DNA of 64,000 bases from Pseudoips prasinana (lineage: Eukaryota; Arthropoda; Insecta; Lepidoptera; Nolidae). Where the stretch lies: the NCBI GenBank assembly GCA_951640165.1, contig OX621249.1, forward strand, positions 6,375,001-6,439,000. The letters run 5' to 3'. The notes beneath the pieces are model-generated. The model had not been told where the DNA came from, searched no databases, and saw only the letters and a list, made by a program, of their open reading frames with translations. A program made the position numbers and the translations under genes. Below are positions 1 through 10,442 of this stretch, piece by piece; within the stretch, counting starts at the first letter, position 1, and each line of letters opens with the position of its first letter.

Positions 1-312
1 ATGAGTGCCCACTAACATAGAACTTATTGTCTATGTTATCTACTGTGTAATCTGGATGGCCAACAATATACTGGCATAGAGTAGCCATTTTAATATTTCT
101 ATTTTGACCACCGCACTGGTCTGAGCACATAAATAACTTTTTAGTCTTGACTTTCTCTTTGATAAAACGCAACAAGCAGGAACCAATCATCTGAGGATCC
201 CTAGAAGCTTTAGTTTCATCCCACACATACTCGTACATTGTTACCTCACTATTATGAGCATTATGAATTCCCAGGCAGTAAGTCCAAAGCTGCCTGTTAT
301 AATAGCAAATTC
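1..312 (-). pseudogene. DUF7869-type transposon-associated protein, C-terminal exon (runs off the window)
   Basis: An open minus-strand frame leaves the window at its 3' side. It reads YNRQLWTYCLGIHN, then SDQCGGQNRN, then VSGHS. The block D-x2-GGQNRN followed ~40 residues later by GHS is characteristic of the DUF7869 proteins that are very numerous in arthropod genomes and associated with transposons; their biochemical role is not established to my knowledge. The upstream edge is a good splice acceptor (TTTCTACAG on the minus strand, just right of this exon). The amino-terminal part of a protein of the same kind lies on the same strand at 4912-5355, so I infer one gene opened up by later insertions. 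The exon itself has no stop; whether the gene was ever expressed cannot be told. Confidence 0.7.
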
Positions 313-328
313 CTGTAGAAATAACAGG

Positions 329-562
329 TGTTAACGCGGTAAACCGGCTCACAGGCTCGAGGGGTGGGGCCTAACCACCGAGGGAGGGGAGGCACCAACG
401 GTCGCTGCGCGAGCGCCGCTTCGCGTTGCGCCGCCCGGACAATCGGCCACCGACACTGTTATAAACCGCGTGTGTTTACCTATAACCAATTGTATGTACT
501 AAAACAAGAATACACGTCTTGGTATCAACTGCAAAATTGTGTTTGGACTATCACCCTAAACA
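329..562 (+). mobile_element. LTR retrotransposon remnant: 5' LTR followed by primer-binding site
   Basis: The segment starts TGTTAACG, ends CTAAACA and is more GC-rich than its surroundings. Three bases later comes TGGCGACCGTGACAGGAC (566-583), which has the form of a tRNA primer-binding site as used by insect Gypsy and BEL/Pao elements. It sits in the intron just upstream of the DUF7869-type exon. No gag or pol frame follows, so this is a partial element. Boundaries are inferred from TG...CA ends only; no second LTR or TSD was found in the window. Confidence 0.5.
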
Positions 563-583
563 TAGTGGCGACCGTGACAGGAC

Positions 584-1390
584 CTGCAGAGCTACAAGGA
601 TCAGAGGTCAACCCAAAAAGGAAGTAAGCCCGTTCCTTTAAAACTTACGCATTCCTTTCGATATTTCCTACTTATACCTTCTATGTGCTGTGTAAACTGA
701 GTGCTAACTATAAAATAGTTTGAGAAGGTATCTAGCCTAACGCGTATCTTTCTTAAATGAGCCTACCTATTTTAACGGAAATTCACACCTATTCTAGCCA
801 GCTGTAGTTATAATTTCTATTACCTATCTTACGAGAAATAATTCTCAATAAATCCAGCCCCGGCCGATTAAAATTTACACTGGATTTTTACGAAGTTTAA
901 ACAACCTATTGTTTTACTTATTTTACAACTTAAGTATATTGAAGTATTTCTTATACTTTAATTGCTGGATACAGCTTATTTAGCTTGTGCCAAGCCTACT
1001 TTTACCTACTTCTATTGTTCCTACCTATTATTTCTGTAAAAATAAATATTGCCTACTTAAATAAATCTAGAATTACTTATAAAGCTACGAATAAAGTTCG
1101 TAAAGTTTTCATGAGATCAAATACTATAACTGTTAAACCAGAATCATCTGCAGCTCTATTCTTATCTATCTTAAAATTATTTCTTGCAGATTCAGCCTTT
1201 AATAGATGTAGTTTCCTTTGAGAATCAAGTTCATTCTTTTTGACAGATGATTCTTAAGCTTCTATTTTTATTTTAAAATTATCATATTTTTCACAGGAAT
1301 CAGTAATTGGTGCATGAAAAAATAGGTTGAATTGCTGATAAAAAACTTATCTAAACATAAAATTTTACACTTGTTCAGAAGGTGGAGTTT
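584..1390. other. no gene recognised
   Basis: AT-rich sequence after the primer-binding site. The short open frames here carry no recognisable motif. It may be leftover internal LTR-element sequence or the intron of the DUF7869-type gene. Confidence 0.5.
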
Positions 1391-1527
1391 CTTCTTTATA
1401 TCCCTCTACACCCGGTGGTTTTTTTTTTAATCCTTCATGACGTTGTTTTGATATCTTTCTATACAGTCTAGGAAGCCAAAATCAAATACAAAAAAAATCT
1501 TACGTTTATAGTTAACCCAGGAGTTAA

Positions 1528-4010
1528 CCCTCACGATCGTGAGTTTCAGCTACAACTTGACTACTCACGATCGTGAGGGTACGTTAAATTGAACGTTTAT
1601 TTGGTAGTTGGATGGAAAATGAAAGTAATAATTACTTGTTTATGAGCTTAGTACTTTAATCAGTAATTTTAGAATCAGTCCACCATATAAAATAATTATC
1701 TAATCCTTAATTCTTAAAAAAAAAACAACATTGGTAACAAACGTCAACAAAACAAGGTAACTTCTAAAACTTAACTAATTTATGTTATTTGTAAACTTTC
1801 AGGAACTATCAAAGTTTATTCTTTTTGGTGATAAGACTTAAAACAGTCTTTTCCTCGTGAGATGCATCAATATGTATCACATTTTTCGCATCGTATCTTC
1901 GTCCGGCTGCCACAACTTTCATGGCGACACATCCTTGGGGCTTTTATTTCATCAAACACCGGAAAATGATCATAACCATCGTAACGTTTTGTCTCAGATG
2001 GCTTATTTGCTGGCCTGTAGTGTCTTCTAATTGGAAGATCATCTTCTACTATTGCATCATTTTCAATATCACTCGCCATTCGACGTTCTTTGGGTGGAAT
2101 ACTTGACAATCCGTCAGCTATATTCAAACGAAAATCTAACAAGGGCAAAATGTCTTTCCTTGCTAAATTATTTGCTTGACAATCGTTGCGGTATAGCCGC
2201 CACGAATTTACAATGGCTAAATCGAGAAAATGGATAAGTACCTTCATCGTCCATTTCTTGGTTTTAATAAAATTTCTATAGTACTCCATCTGCTGGTCAA
2301 GTACGTCCACTCCACCCATGTGCTGATTATAACGCTCAATCACCTTAGGAGCTGAAATATCCACGTAAGTCTTCGTGCGTTTATCCCAACGTTTTACTAC
2401 TGATGCAGAGGATGAACCAATTCAATTGGACGCTATTAAAACAGACTTATTGTCTTTCCACTTAACAATAACAGTCGGTTTGCACACATACTGTTGACTT
2501 TCGCCTCGAATCATTCTCGCGTCAGTTTTAAATTTAATTGCAGCACGATCAGGGATTCTATTGATCATTATCGTACCAGTGCTGTGAAGATTTCTCTTGT
2601 GCATCTCTTCTATCAATGCGACAGTAGTAAAATATCTATCATCGTAGATACAGCTTCCAGGCGGGATAGTTTTGCTCAAATGGAGAACTACAGAAGGCCC
2701 TAGCCCGAGTGGTGTCTCCAAACATTGTTTTAGCCCCCTGATAAATGTCGAAGTCGAGCATCAAGCCGTCACTGGAGTCATTACAAAGTTTTTGAGTCCA
2801 ACGGGGCGTGGCTTGTTTCTTACTACTTGACGAAGACTACACCTACCAGTAAATGGTACCTTTGTTCGTCAATAGAGTAAAAACCGGGGACTCTTTCAAG
2901 CTTGTTGCAAGAAGCTTTAACTTTATTTATCATTGGCTGTACCTTCCACAATGGATTGGTTCTTTCACTTGGCGGAGCTTCGTCTGAGTCTATGACGTGC
3001 AATGCATTGCGGATAGTTAAAACTGATCACGAGCCATTTGCTTGCTAATAAACTCTAATCGTAATCCTGCTCTCCAGTACATTGGGATTCGAGGGTAATG
3101 AATACATCCAATGATAATGTGAATCGAAAATACTTTGGCTACATCGACTGCAGTAGTTTTAAGTTCGCGGCCCGTTTTTCTGAGATAATACAAGTTTGTG
3201 CATCTAGATATTTCTTCAAACAATCTTTATCAAAGTAGTCAGAAAAATATTCCATGGGGTCGTCACAGGAGATACTGGCAGCGAAGGATAGTCATGAGAA
3301 GAATCTTGGAAAGGTACCTGTTTTCATACTCGCTTGCGAGGAGCTCGACGCGTAGTTCTTAGGCATTCAGTTGTTGAAGACGTGAGAGGGACAGAGCTCC
3401 GGTTCCAGCCCAAGTTCATCTTCGTTTTCTATGCCAGAGCATATTTCGTCTAAATTGAGCTCTGCCAGGACATTTGCTTGAAAATTATCATCATCATCCT
3501 CAAAATCCTCAATATCCGATAGGTTTCCGTCACCCCAGATTTCCAAAACTTGATCGTCATTTAATTCTCGCTCTAAAAACAAGAAAAAACATACTACCTT
3601 TATTAAATTCATCAATAAATAACAATATTTTCTTTTAAAATTTATTCCTCGCAACCGAAGCCACACGATCGTAGCAGTCAAACTTTACGACTTAATTGTA
3701 TCAAAACTACAAAAGCATTGAATAAATTAAAATAATTCACGTATTTAGATGTTATTTAACTTGTAATAAACTAGAAAACATAATACATTACTAAACAAAT
3801 AATACGCGTAACAAGTACTTACCCGCGGCACTGCGGGGATCGAAAAACGCTGCCATCTTCTACCGAGGCTCGCAGGACACTGGACACCTATAACGGCCCC
3901 ACGATTTTTTTGCGTAAGCGAGTCATCCTCACGATCGATCGATGCCGGTTGCGTTCGGAAAAATTAAACGGTTAGGCGCCAGAATTAAAAAAAAATAAAA
4001 CTCACGATCG
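1528..4010 (-). mobile_element. decayed piggyBac-type DNA transposon
   Basis: The left end is TTAA (1524-1527), the target site used by piggyBac, followed by CCC and the 14-bp palindrome CTCACGATCGTGAG (1530-1543). A second copy of the palindrome is at 1564-1577. On the right, the half motif CTCACGATCG recurs at 3928-3937 and 4001-4010, but the expected GTGAGGG-TTAA terminus is gone. Between them lies a broken piggyBac transposase gene on the minus strand. The palindromic subterminal motif is probably a transposase-binding site (inference). Confidence 0.65.
1867..3681 (-). pseudogene. piggyBac-type transposase (DDE_Tnp_1_7), broken
   Basis: Read on minus from right to left: an acidic amino terminus (LEIWGDGNLSDIEDFEDDDD, 3367-3681); a segment with NLYYLRKTGRELKT and RIPMYWRAGLRLEF (3017-3223); FYSIDEQRYH near 2880; RNKPRPVGLKNFV near 2800; LDFDIYQGA near 2745; then SVVLHLSKTIPPG...DRYFTT and ERYNQHMGGVDVLDQQMEYY. 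These match, in order, the conserved blocks of piggyBac transposases. There are at least three frameshifts upstream of 2730 and one in-frame TGA at 2419-2421 in an otherwise continuous frame from 2721 to 1867. The conserved D of the MGGVD block is present. The copy cannot encode active protein. Confidence 0.85.
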
Positions 4011-4239
4011 TTTCACCGCGGGTGTAAAGGGATATAAAGAAATCAGTTTAGGCAAGCCCAAGTCAGGTACTAAATACATTCGGTTTGTGCTCTTGTGTAG
4101 GGTATAATGTGATTCATATTTGTGAAATGTATTGATAAAGTTTTTACTATTTGTATTCTGTTCTCTGGATTTTTTATTATTATGTTGAACGTAGGTAATT
4201 ACAATATATTATAATACATTTCAAGATAACAGATAAATG

Positions 4240-4295
4240 TAGGTATGGATCAATATGTTCTGCCGGATATGGCAGTACATATTGATCCATACCTA
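4240..4295. repeat. perfect 19-bp palindrome (hairpin)
   Basis: TAGGTATGGATCAATATGT (4240-4258) is followed 18 bases later by its exact reverse complement (4277-4295). The loop itself contains CTGCC/GGCAG, so the stem could extend. It lies just past the stop of the LINE reverse-transcriptase fragment on the minus strand, so it may be a 3'UTR hairpin or an inverted-duplication scar. Confidence 0.9.
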
Positions 4296-4312
4296 AATAT
4301 CGAGTTAATCGG

Positions 4313-4911
4313 TCAAATACTTTTTAGAGAGCAAGCCTCACTTATTACAAGTTCGAGAAGTTTCTTTTTGAACTTGGCGATATTATCTTCCCATAAAATA
4401 TGTTTGGGTAGTTTATCAAACATTTTGGGGGCCATACCTAATAAATTTGTATTGTATACTGCCTTTCTATGTGGCCTGCATCTAATTTTTGTATTATGTC
4501 GCATACTATTTAAAGTATTAAATAAGGATATTTTTTTACAAATATTGCAACCTCATAGATGTAAAGGCTGGTTATTGTCAATATGCGAAGATTAGTAAAC
4601 CATGGTTTGCAGTAATCGGTACTTTGTATACCTCATATGGCTCGACGACACTTTTTGAGCTTTGAATACTACCTTAGTATTTGTTGAATTTCTCCAGTAT
4701 ATTAGCCCGTAACGTAGAGTCGATGCATAGTCCAGATAAGCGTGGTAGGCAGTTAGTAAAGTGGTCCTATTTGACTCCGTATAAAGCTTGTACAGAGCAA
4801 ACGAGTACTGACTAAGGCGGCTACATACATTGTCTGTTTGTCTTCTCCATCACATGTCTCTGTCAAGTTCAAGTCGTAAAAACTTTGTAATTGTGGTTCC
4901 AAAAATATTAT
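4313..4911 (-). pseudogene. non-LTR retrotransposon (CR1/Jockey-like) reverse-transcriptase C-terminus, fragment
   Basis: Minus-strand frames read DNVCSRLSQYSFALYKLY, then LLTAYHAYLDYASTLRYGLI, then LRILTITSLYIYEVAIFVKK, then HNTKIRCRPHRKAVYNTN. This is the order of the thumb and C-terminal region seen in CR1/Jockey-type reverse transcriptases ('LTAYHGY...STLRYG', 'LYIFE...FV', 'HNYNTR'). At least two frame changes occur (near 4520 and near 4600), and the catalytic part is absent, so this is a 5'-truncated dead copy. It abuts the DUF7869-type fragment and appears to have inserted into it. A fragment of the same kind lies on the plus strand at 41151-41532. Confidence 0.75.
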
Positions 4912-5355
4912 TTGAAGGCACATGGTTTCCTCTTTGATCTGTGGGAGGTGAGGGAATTACTAGTTTATCTTTCAAAATTCTAGACAATCTGCCATCACTG
5001 ACACCAAATTGCTTTTTAAAAAATGTTTTGCATTCAGTAACATACAAGCCATCACCATTAATAACTTATACACCCTTGAATTTGAACGCTTAGATTCAAT
5101 AGAAGCAGTGCATGTCTTTTTTGGCATCACGTTAATTAAATAAAAAAAGGTAAGATGTCTGCAAGTTATAATTTCCCAAAGCATAAAAGCTGTTGCACAG
5201 AATTATTTGCTGAGCAGGCAGAATATTTTCATGACACCTATGTTGGAAATTAAACTCACGAGCAGTATTAATTTGTTTTGGTGGCACTAGAACACCTATG
5301 ACATTAATATATTCCTCACCTCATGAAAGCTTTTCCTTTCTCTTCAATTTGATAG
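4912..5355 (-). pseudogene. DUF7869-type transposon-associated protein, N-terminal part, frameshifted
   Basis: Minus-strand reading gives VLVPPKQINTAREFNF and HRCHENILPAQQIIL, then GNYNLQTSYLF, then SKRSNSRVYK; after a one-base frame change near 5047 it continues GDGLYVTECKTFFKKQFGVS and DGRLSRILKD. That series (cysteine/histidine-containing N-terminus, 'GNYDLQTAY', 'VC..FF...LGISDG') precedes the DUF7869 domain in intact arthropod proteins. It is therefore the natural upstream partner of the exon at 1-312. The ~100 residues expected between them are missing or scattered. Confidence 0.65.
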
Positions 5356-6089
5356 GTTCTTTGCATGGGCGCGAAAATAATGAAGTTTCTCATTCACAGA
5401 CTCAAAAAGTAGCCTCACTAATGACATCATGACAGTGAAGTTATAGAGGGCTTAAACCATAGTGGCCTATCTTACTTAGGCCAGGCACCTCAAATTTAAA
5501 TCACAGACTAAAAACCGCAACAGTGATTATGCTGCTTTGGTGAATATTCGTTGTATCACTTTTAAGCCACTCTGGTTCTATCAAAATGATCAATTTCAAC
5601 TGGAAAAATATAAACTCAATATTTTTAAAAAAATAGTTAGGCCACTATGGTTCTCATGGCCTCATATATGAAATTAAAATTTGAAGTTTTAGATACGATA
5701 TGGCTGTATCACTATAGTTCCCGGGTTATTATTTATTGAAATATATGAAATAAAAAATAACTTATTTGTTTTAACCGTCTCCATGCCGTAACAGCGATTG
5801 GGGTCAGTTGAATTACATACAAATAATACAATAGATACTAATGAAACGTGTTTTATATAACACTAATACTAATAATGGCACCACGTGCCGACATTAATCA
5901 GTCTTCAAGATTTGACGACTAGAAAACATTTCAAGAAATTACAAAATACGATACTATAAATTTTACGGAATCATTTTTAAGAAACTTTGAAAATAAACAA
6001 GATCTTTTTTTTTTATTTGAAAAAACATTCAACATAAACTAAAAAAAACACCTCTTTAATCAAATAAACATTGAGAATTAACTTAAATA
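5356..6089. repeat. noncoding stretch with a repeated CCACTATGGTT motif, probable pogo-like element end
   Basis: No gene. The motif GGCCACTATGGTT occurs inverted near 5455-5470 and direct near 5640-5655, with weaker versions GCCACTCTGGTT (5569) and ATCACTATAGTT (5706). Clusters of a short motif near the ends are also seen in the intact pogo-like element at 48650-52257. I infer this is the 3' subterminal region of the broken pogo-like element whose coding pieces lie to the right. Confidence 0.45.
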
Positions 6090-6245
6090 AAAGAAATTCA
6101 GAGTCGCAATTATGGCAAACGCAGCTAAGACCACCTTCTGTGCATTCTTTGTGAGCCCACTGTTTACACGAAGTACATTCAGTCAAAAAAGTATCGGGAA
6201 TGGATGATTTGTTTATGGTTCCAAATTCAAATTTTTGTTTTTTTT
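6090..6245 (-). pseudogene. pogo/Tigger-like transposase, C-terminal zinc-finger segment
   Basis: The minus-strand frame reads TECTSCKQWAHKECTEGG, then CHNCDSEFLLF, a C-x2-C...H-x2-C...C-x2-C arrangement like the PHD-type finger found at the C-terminus of many insect pogo/Tigger-like transposases. The first half of the finger (YYCIVCLAPYSESE) lies at 7500-7603, on the other side of the mariner insertion, so one zinc finger is split by that element. Confidence 0.65.
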
Positions 6246-7495
6246 ATTGTTGTTAGATTGGCACAACTGTTTTCCATTTTGGCGCGGAGTTTTTGTTGCA
6301 TCTGTTATTTATATTAAATACAGTGCTGGTTTTAGTAATATCATATATAGTGTGTATTGCGAATTTCATAATGGACAAAAATATCGAACAAAGAGTTTGT
6401 CTTAAATTTTGCATCGCTAATGGAATTTCGTGTTCGGAGTCACTGAAAATGTTACAGAAGGCTTACGGTGAGCTGTACGACTTTATCAAAAACTCGTGCT
6501 TATGAGTAGTTCAAAGCGTTCAAAAGCGGTCGAGATGTGATGAAAGATTTGCCTCGCTCTGGTAGGCCATCAACGTCTGCAACTGAAGTTAACATCGCAA
6601 AAGTGAAGGAAATAGTGACTGAAAATCCTCATTCAACTCTGAGAGAGATAGCCGCCAAACTTTTTGTATCTCACGAGTCGATTCGTACCATTTTAACTAA
6701 TCATTTGGGTATGAAACATGTTGCCGCTCGGCTAGTCCTAAAAGATCTGAATTTTCTCCAAAAACTCAATCGCATGAAAGTCGCTGAGGACATGGTAGAA
6801 CGAGTCAATTCCGACCCAACATTCATGAAACGCATTGTTACTGGTGACGAGACGTGGGTTTACGAGTTTGACATGTAAACTAGTCAACAAGCTTCGGAGT
6901 GGCGCCTTCCAACTGAACTGAAACCGAAAAAACCACGCCAAAGTCGATCAAAAGTCAAAGTCATGTTGACTGTTTTCTTTGACTATCGCGATGTTGTGCA
7001 CTCTGAATTCTTACCGGAAGGTCGAACGGTAAATAAAGAATATTATTTGAGCGTTATGCGGCGTTTAAGAGAGCAATTTCGACGAAAAGGGCCAGATTTG
7101 TGAAAAGAAAATTCTTGGATTTTGCACCACGATGATGCGCCTTCGCACAAGGCCATCATTGTGAACGAATTTTTGACCAAACCCTCAACAAATACCATCC
7201 AGCAACCACCATATTCACCAGATATAGCTCCAGCTGACTTCTTTCTTTTTCCTAAACTCAAATTACCACTTCGTGGTACCCGTTTTCAATCGGTAGAAGA
7301 CATAAAGGAGAATTCGCGGCGAGAACTGAACTCAATTCCGAAAGCAGCGTTTAAAAAATGTTTTGATGAATGGATTATTCGTTGGCGTAAGTGTATCGTT
7401 TCTGAAGGAGCATACTTTGAAGGTGATAAAATAAATTTGGATGAATAACAAACATTTTGTATATTATTGATCTTTTCCCAGTACTTTCTTGACAG
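6246..7495 (+). mobile_element. mariner element inserted in the pogo-like gene
   Basis: A degraded mariner transposase gene lies between the two halves of one zinc finger of the opposite-strand pogo-like gene. Terminal inverted repeats are weak: TTGGCACAACTG near 6257 on the left and, reversed, TGTCAAGAAAGTACTGGG near 7490 on the right. Ends are therefore placed from the interrupted host reading frame and are approximate. Confidence 0.65.
6371..7448 (+). pseudogene. mariner transposase (DD34D), inactivated
   Basis: Starts MDKNIEQRVCLKFCIANG, the usual mariner amino terminus, followed by the paired helix-turn-helix region (LPRSGRPSTS), then GDETWVYEFDM with the first catalytic D, HHDDAPSHKA with the second and YSPDIAPADFFLFPKLK with the third region. 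It carries a frameshift near 6470 and three in-frame stops: TAG at 6507-6509 and TGA near 7101, both where Trp is expected, and TAA at 6876-6878. The Trp-to-stop changes suggest ordinary decay by single substitutions. It cannot make active transposase. Confidence 0.9.
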
Positions 7496-7499
7496 AGTA

Positions 7500-8137
7500 G
7501 TATATTGTATCCACTTTTTCCATATCTCTCTCTCGCTCTCTGAATATGGTGCTAAGCAAACAATACAGTAGTATTCTTCCTCTTCAAATTCATCCGATGA
7601 CAATTCCTGCCGACTTTTTATTTATAAAGAAATTTTTCCTCCTTACTTTTATAAGTTATTTACTTTTTCTTTTATCTAATATAGTTTAACTTGCTTGGCT
7701 TTGGTCCGTTTTAATTTTTCTGCATGCTCTTTTCTTATCTCTTCTTTCTCTGGTGTATCAGTATAAATAGTTGATTTTCTAGTTTTTCGCCCTTTATTAT
7801 ATTTCCTTAGGGGTGGTTTTGGTAATGGCCTTAGTGCCTCCGGAGTAAAATCGATACGATCATTAGAAGCTTGTTGAAATTTCTTGATAGATACCGATGT
7901 TGCAAAGTCGAGGTGGTGTTTTTATAGTTTCTATTGGTTCATGATCGTTTACTTGCTGGATTATTGGACCTGATGAATCATAGAAAGTTTGTTGTTGATC
8001 TGTTTTCTGGAGAGTCAACTGTAATTCTTCAGTTAAAAGAGAAACCGATAATGGTGGTGTTTCATCTTCAGTTGGATTTTCATTAAATATAAAAACAACT
8101 ACAGACTAAATGGTATTTTCTGGATTAGGTCTATCTG
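7500..8137 (-). pseudogene. pogo/Tigger-like transposase, linker and first half of zinc finger
   Basis: Minus-strand segments read LTDRPNPENT directly next to the Harbinger insertion, then FTPEALRPLPKPPLRK and TIYTDTPEKEEIRKE, then the basic tract EKLKRTKAKQVKLY, then SSDEFEEEEYYCIVCLAPYS. The series 'TPE.IRP.PKA..R' + 'TDTPEK' is typical of the C-terminal tail of insect pogo/Tigger-like transposases. Internal stops and frame changes show it is decayed. Confidence 0.7.
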
Positions 8138-8288
8138 TTAAGCTGCGTATCGATTATGCGCTCCTGGCGCGCGCGTTATGAATGACCGCGCCGAGAGTGC
8201 GTTCCGTGGAACGCGTTCCAAACTTGAAGTATATCAAATAAGCGTACCTGGCGCGCGTGGCAACCGTTCCAGTGTTTGACCCTTAATC

Positions 8289-9945
8289 ATGGAAACCAGT
8301 CGTGTACGAGCAGCAGCAGCTTTTGTAATTATTCACAGTATTATAAAGAAGAAAAAGGAGAAACGAAAAGTGCGTTCGTGGATGAAAGAGCTGTACCGAA
8401 AAAGAATGCAGTATGGAGTGACACTTATCAGAGATATGCAGTTCGAAGTGGTAGAAGACACAATAAAAAACTTCACAAGAATGTCGACAGAACATTTCTA
8501 TTACTTGAGAAACTTGATAGAGCCAAAGGTGAAAAAAATTTACACCCGGTTTCGCGAAGCTCTTACAGTGACTGAAAGGCTGACTATAACTTTGAGATTT
8601 CTTGCCACCGGAGACTCGTATACAAGCTTGCAGTACTTGTTTAGAGTTTCTAAGCAAACTATATCTAGGATAGTCCCAGAGGTTTGTGATGCTATCAGTG
8701 AGGTTTTTAAAGATTGGGTAAAGGTAAGTGAAACACGCAATATTATTATTATTATATTAATTAGTATTATATTTATTTAACTTTTTAAATTAAATTATTT
8801 TGAGTTGTATCTGCCTAAATCGGCTTCATAAATAATATTATTTATTGCCTGTTTGACATATATTAGAGTATGGCTGTCATATTTTCTTAATTCACTTGCT
8901 ATATGCTGGCCATAACTGAAATATGAATCAGTAACTTGAGACGTTTCAGTTAATATTTTAAACTTTTCTTCGGGGTCTTTTTTGTAGTTTTTCCGGTGCT
9001 TTTTTAACAGTATCATTAAATTAATCTTGTGTATTATTACACTTTTCTGAAGATTTTTGGGAAGACTCGCCTTCATTTTGTAATGTACAGTCCTGAAATA
9101 TGAACGTGAATTTATTTAACATTGTATTTTATAATTATTTGTAATTTTACAGATCCCCACATCGAATGGTTGGAAATTGCTGAAGAATTTCAAGAAAAAT
9201 GGGATTTTCCTCAAGTTATAGCTGCCATGGATGGAAAACACGTAATGATACAAGCACCTGGTAACAGCGGCACGGAATATTATAACTACAAACACTTTTT
9301 TAGTATCGTACTGTCCGCTCTCGTAGATGCGGACTACTGTTTTAGATACGTTGACATTGGCTCCCAGGGGAAACTTTCGGACGGGGGATCTTTAAACGCA
9401 CTTCATTATACAAAAGACTCGAAGAAAAGTCCATGAAAATACCTCAGCCATTGATACTTCAAATACCATGTACTTTCAAAGTTCCATACGTTATTCTGGC
9501 AGACAAAGCATTTGCACTAAACGAATACACAATGAAACCGTTCCAAGGGGAGCCAGAGAGGGGGTCTCTAGAAAGAATATTTAACTATCGTCTGTCAAGA
9601 GGACGTAGAGTAATGGAAAATGTTTTCGGAATAGCAAGCTCGGTTTTCAGGGTTTTAAGGAAACCTATGTTATTATCACCGAGTAAAGCTACAAAAGTAG
9701 TTTTAGCTGTTATACATTTGCACATTTTTTTGCGAAAGAGGTCTAGCCAGAAATACACACCACATGGATCTTTAGATACGGAAACAGAAACAGGAATCAC
9801 ACCAGGTAGTTGGAGAAATGAGGGTGAACTACTCCCTCTCACTAATGCGCCACGTAGAAGTGGGAATAACGCAAAAGAAATACGTTTACATCTCGCTCAA
9901 CATTTTGCAACCAACGGAACAATACCTTGGCAAAATAGATATTAA
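8289..9945 (+). pseudogene. Harbinger DDE transposase, two exons, frameshifted
   Basis: Exon 1 (8289-8733) starts METSRVRAAA and ends ...FKDWVK at a consensus donor AAG|GTAAGTG. Exon 2 opens after TTTTACAG at 9153. The DDE core (DDE_Tnp_4 type) is visible: AAMDGKH (first D), LADKAFAL (second D), RRVMENVFGI (E), preceded by SLERIFNYRLSRGRR. A one-base loss near 9164 just after the acceptor and another near 9412 (between ALHYTK and EEKSMKIPQPL) break the frame; otherwise it is open to the stop after IPWQNRY. It works, in intact copies, with the MADF protein encoded on the opposite strand. Two single-base lesions suggest fairly recent inactivation. Confidence 0.9.
8761..9152 (+). other. Harbinger transposase intron
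   Basis: AT-rich sequence between donor GTAAGTG and acceptor TTTTACAG. Nothing else is recognised in it. Confidence 0.7.
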
Positions 9946-10064
9946 AATTAGTAACATTATTTACCTGCGTATCGCCTGTTATATCATTTGACTCATTATT
10001 CCCAATAAAAATATTTAAAATGCATGTGAATTTTTATTTATGTCATCTAACCTTCTTACAAAGT

Positions 10065-10213
10065 TTAGTTACATAGTCCTAGTTTAGTTAATTTCTCCGT
10101 AAAATCACCATGCAAATACATGTTAATTTTTATATAAAACTGTCTTTTTGAGTTTATTAACGGGTAATAAAAACCTGTAAAGTAATTACCAGAGCCAGTG
10201 ATTTGACTTTTAG
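10065..10213 (-). pseudogene. Harbinger MADF protein, downstream half (split by LINE)
   Basis: The minus-strand frame next to the LINE tail reads KSQITGSGNYFTGFYYP and stays open to TAA. In MADF proteins the block REK...K..TGSG follows directly after 'LLSSYRREK', which is where the upstream half at 14968-15166 breaks off. I therefore infer the two halves were one exon. A splice after TGSG is also possible, since GGCTCTG|GTAATT resembles a donor. Confidence 0.6.
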
Positions 10214-10442
10214 ATTTATTTATTTATTTATTATTTAGAAACAAACAGTCATACAAATATATGCTTACAGAATAAATATATTATAATTATAGACCTTTAG
10301 TTTCCTTAATGATATCCATAAAGAAAAAAAATACTTGGTCGATTAGTATAAACTACAGTCAAGTGCAAAATTTCAGTCGTTCATTTAGACTTACAATTAC
10401 ATGAGATTATTTGCTTGTAAAGATTAATCTGATCTAGCAATA

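Larger units (their letters stand above)
1392..4041. repeat. imperfect inverted pair flanking the piggyBac remnant (1392-1417 and 4016-4041)
   Basis: The left copy reads TTTATATCCCTCTACACCCG and the right copy, reverse-complemented, TTTATATCCCTTTACACCCG, with the match extending a few bases each side. The two lie outside the CTCACGATCG motifs of the piggyBac remnant, so they are either its true outer terminal repeats or the ends of another element around it. Confidence 0.6.
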
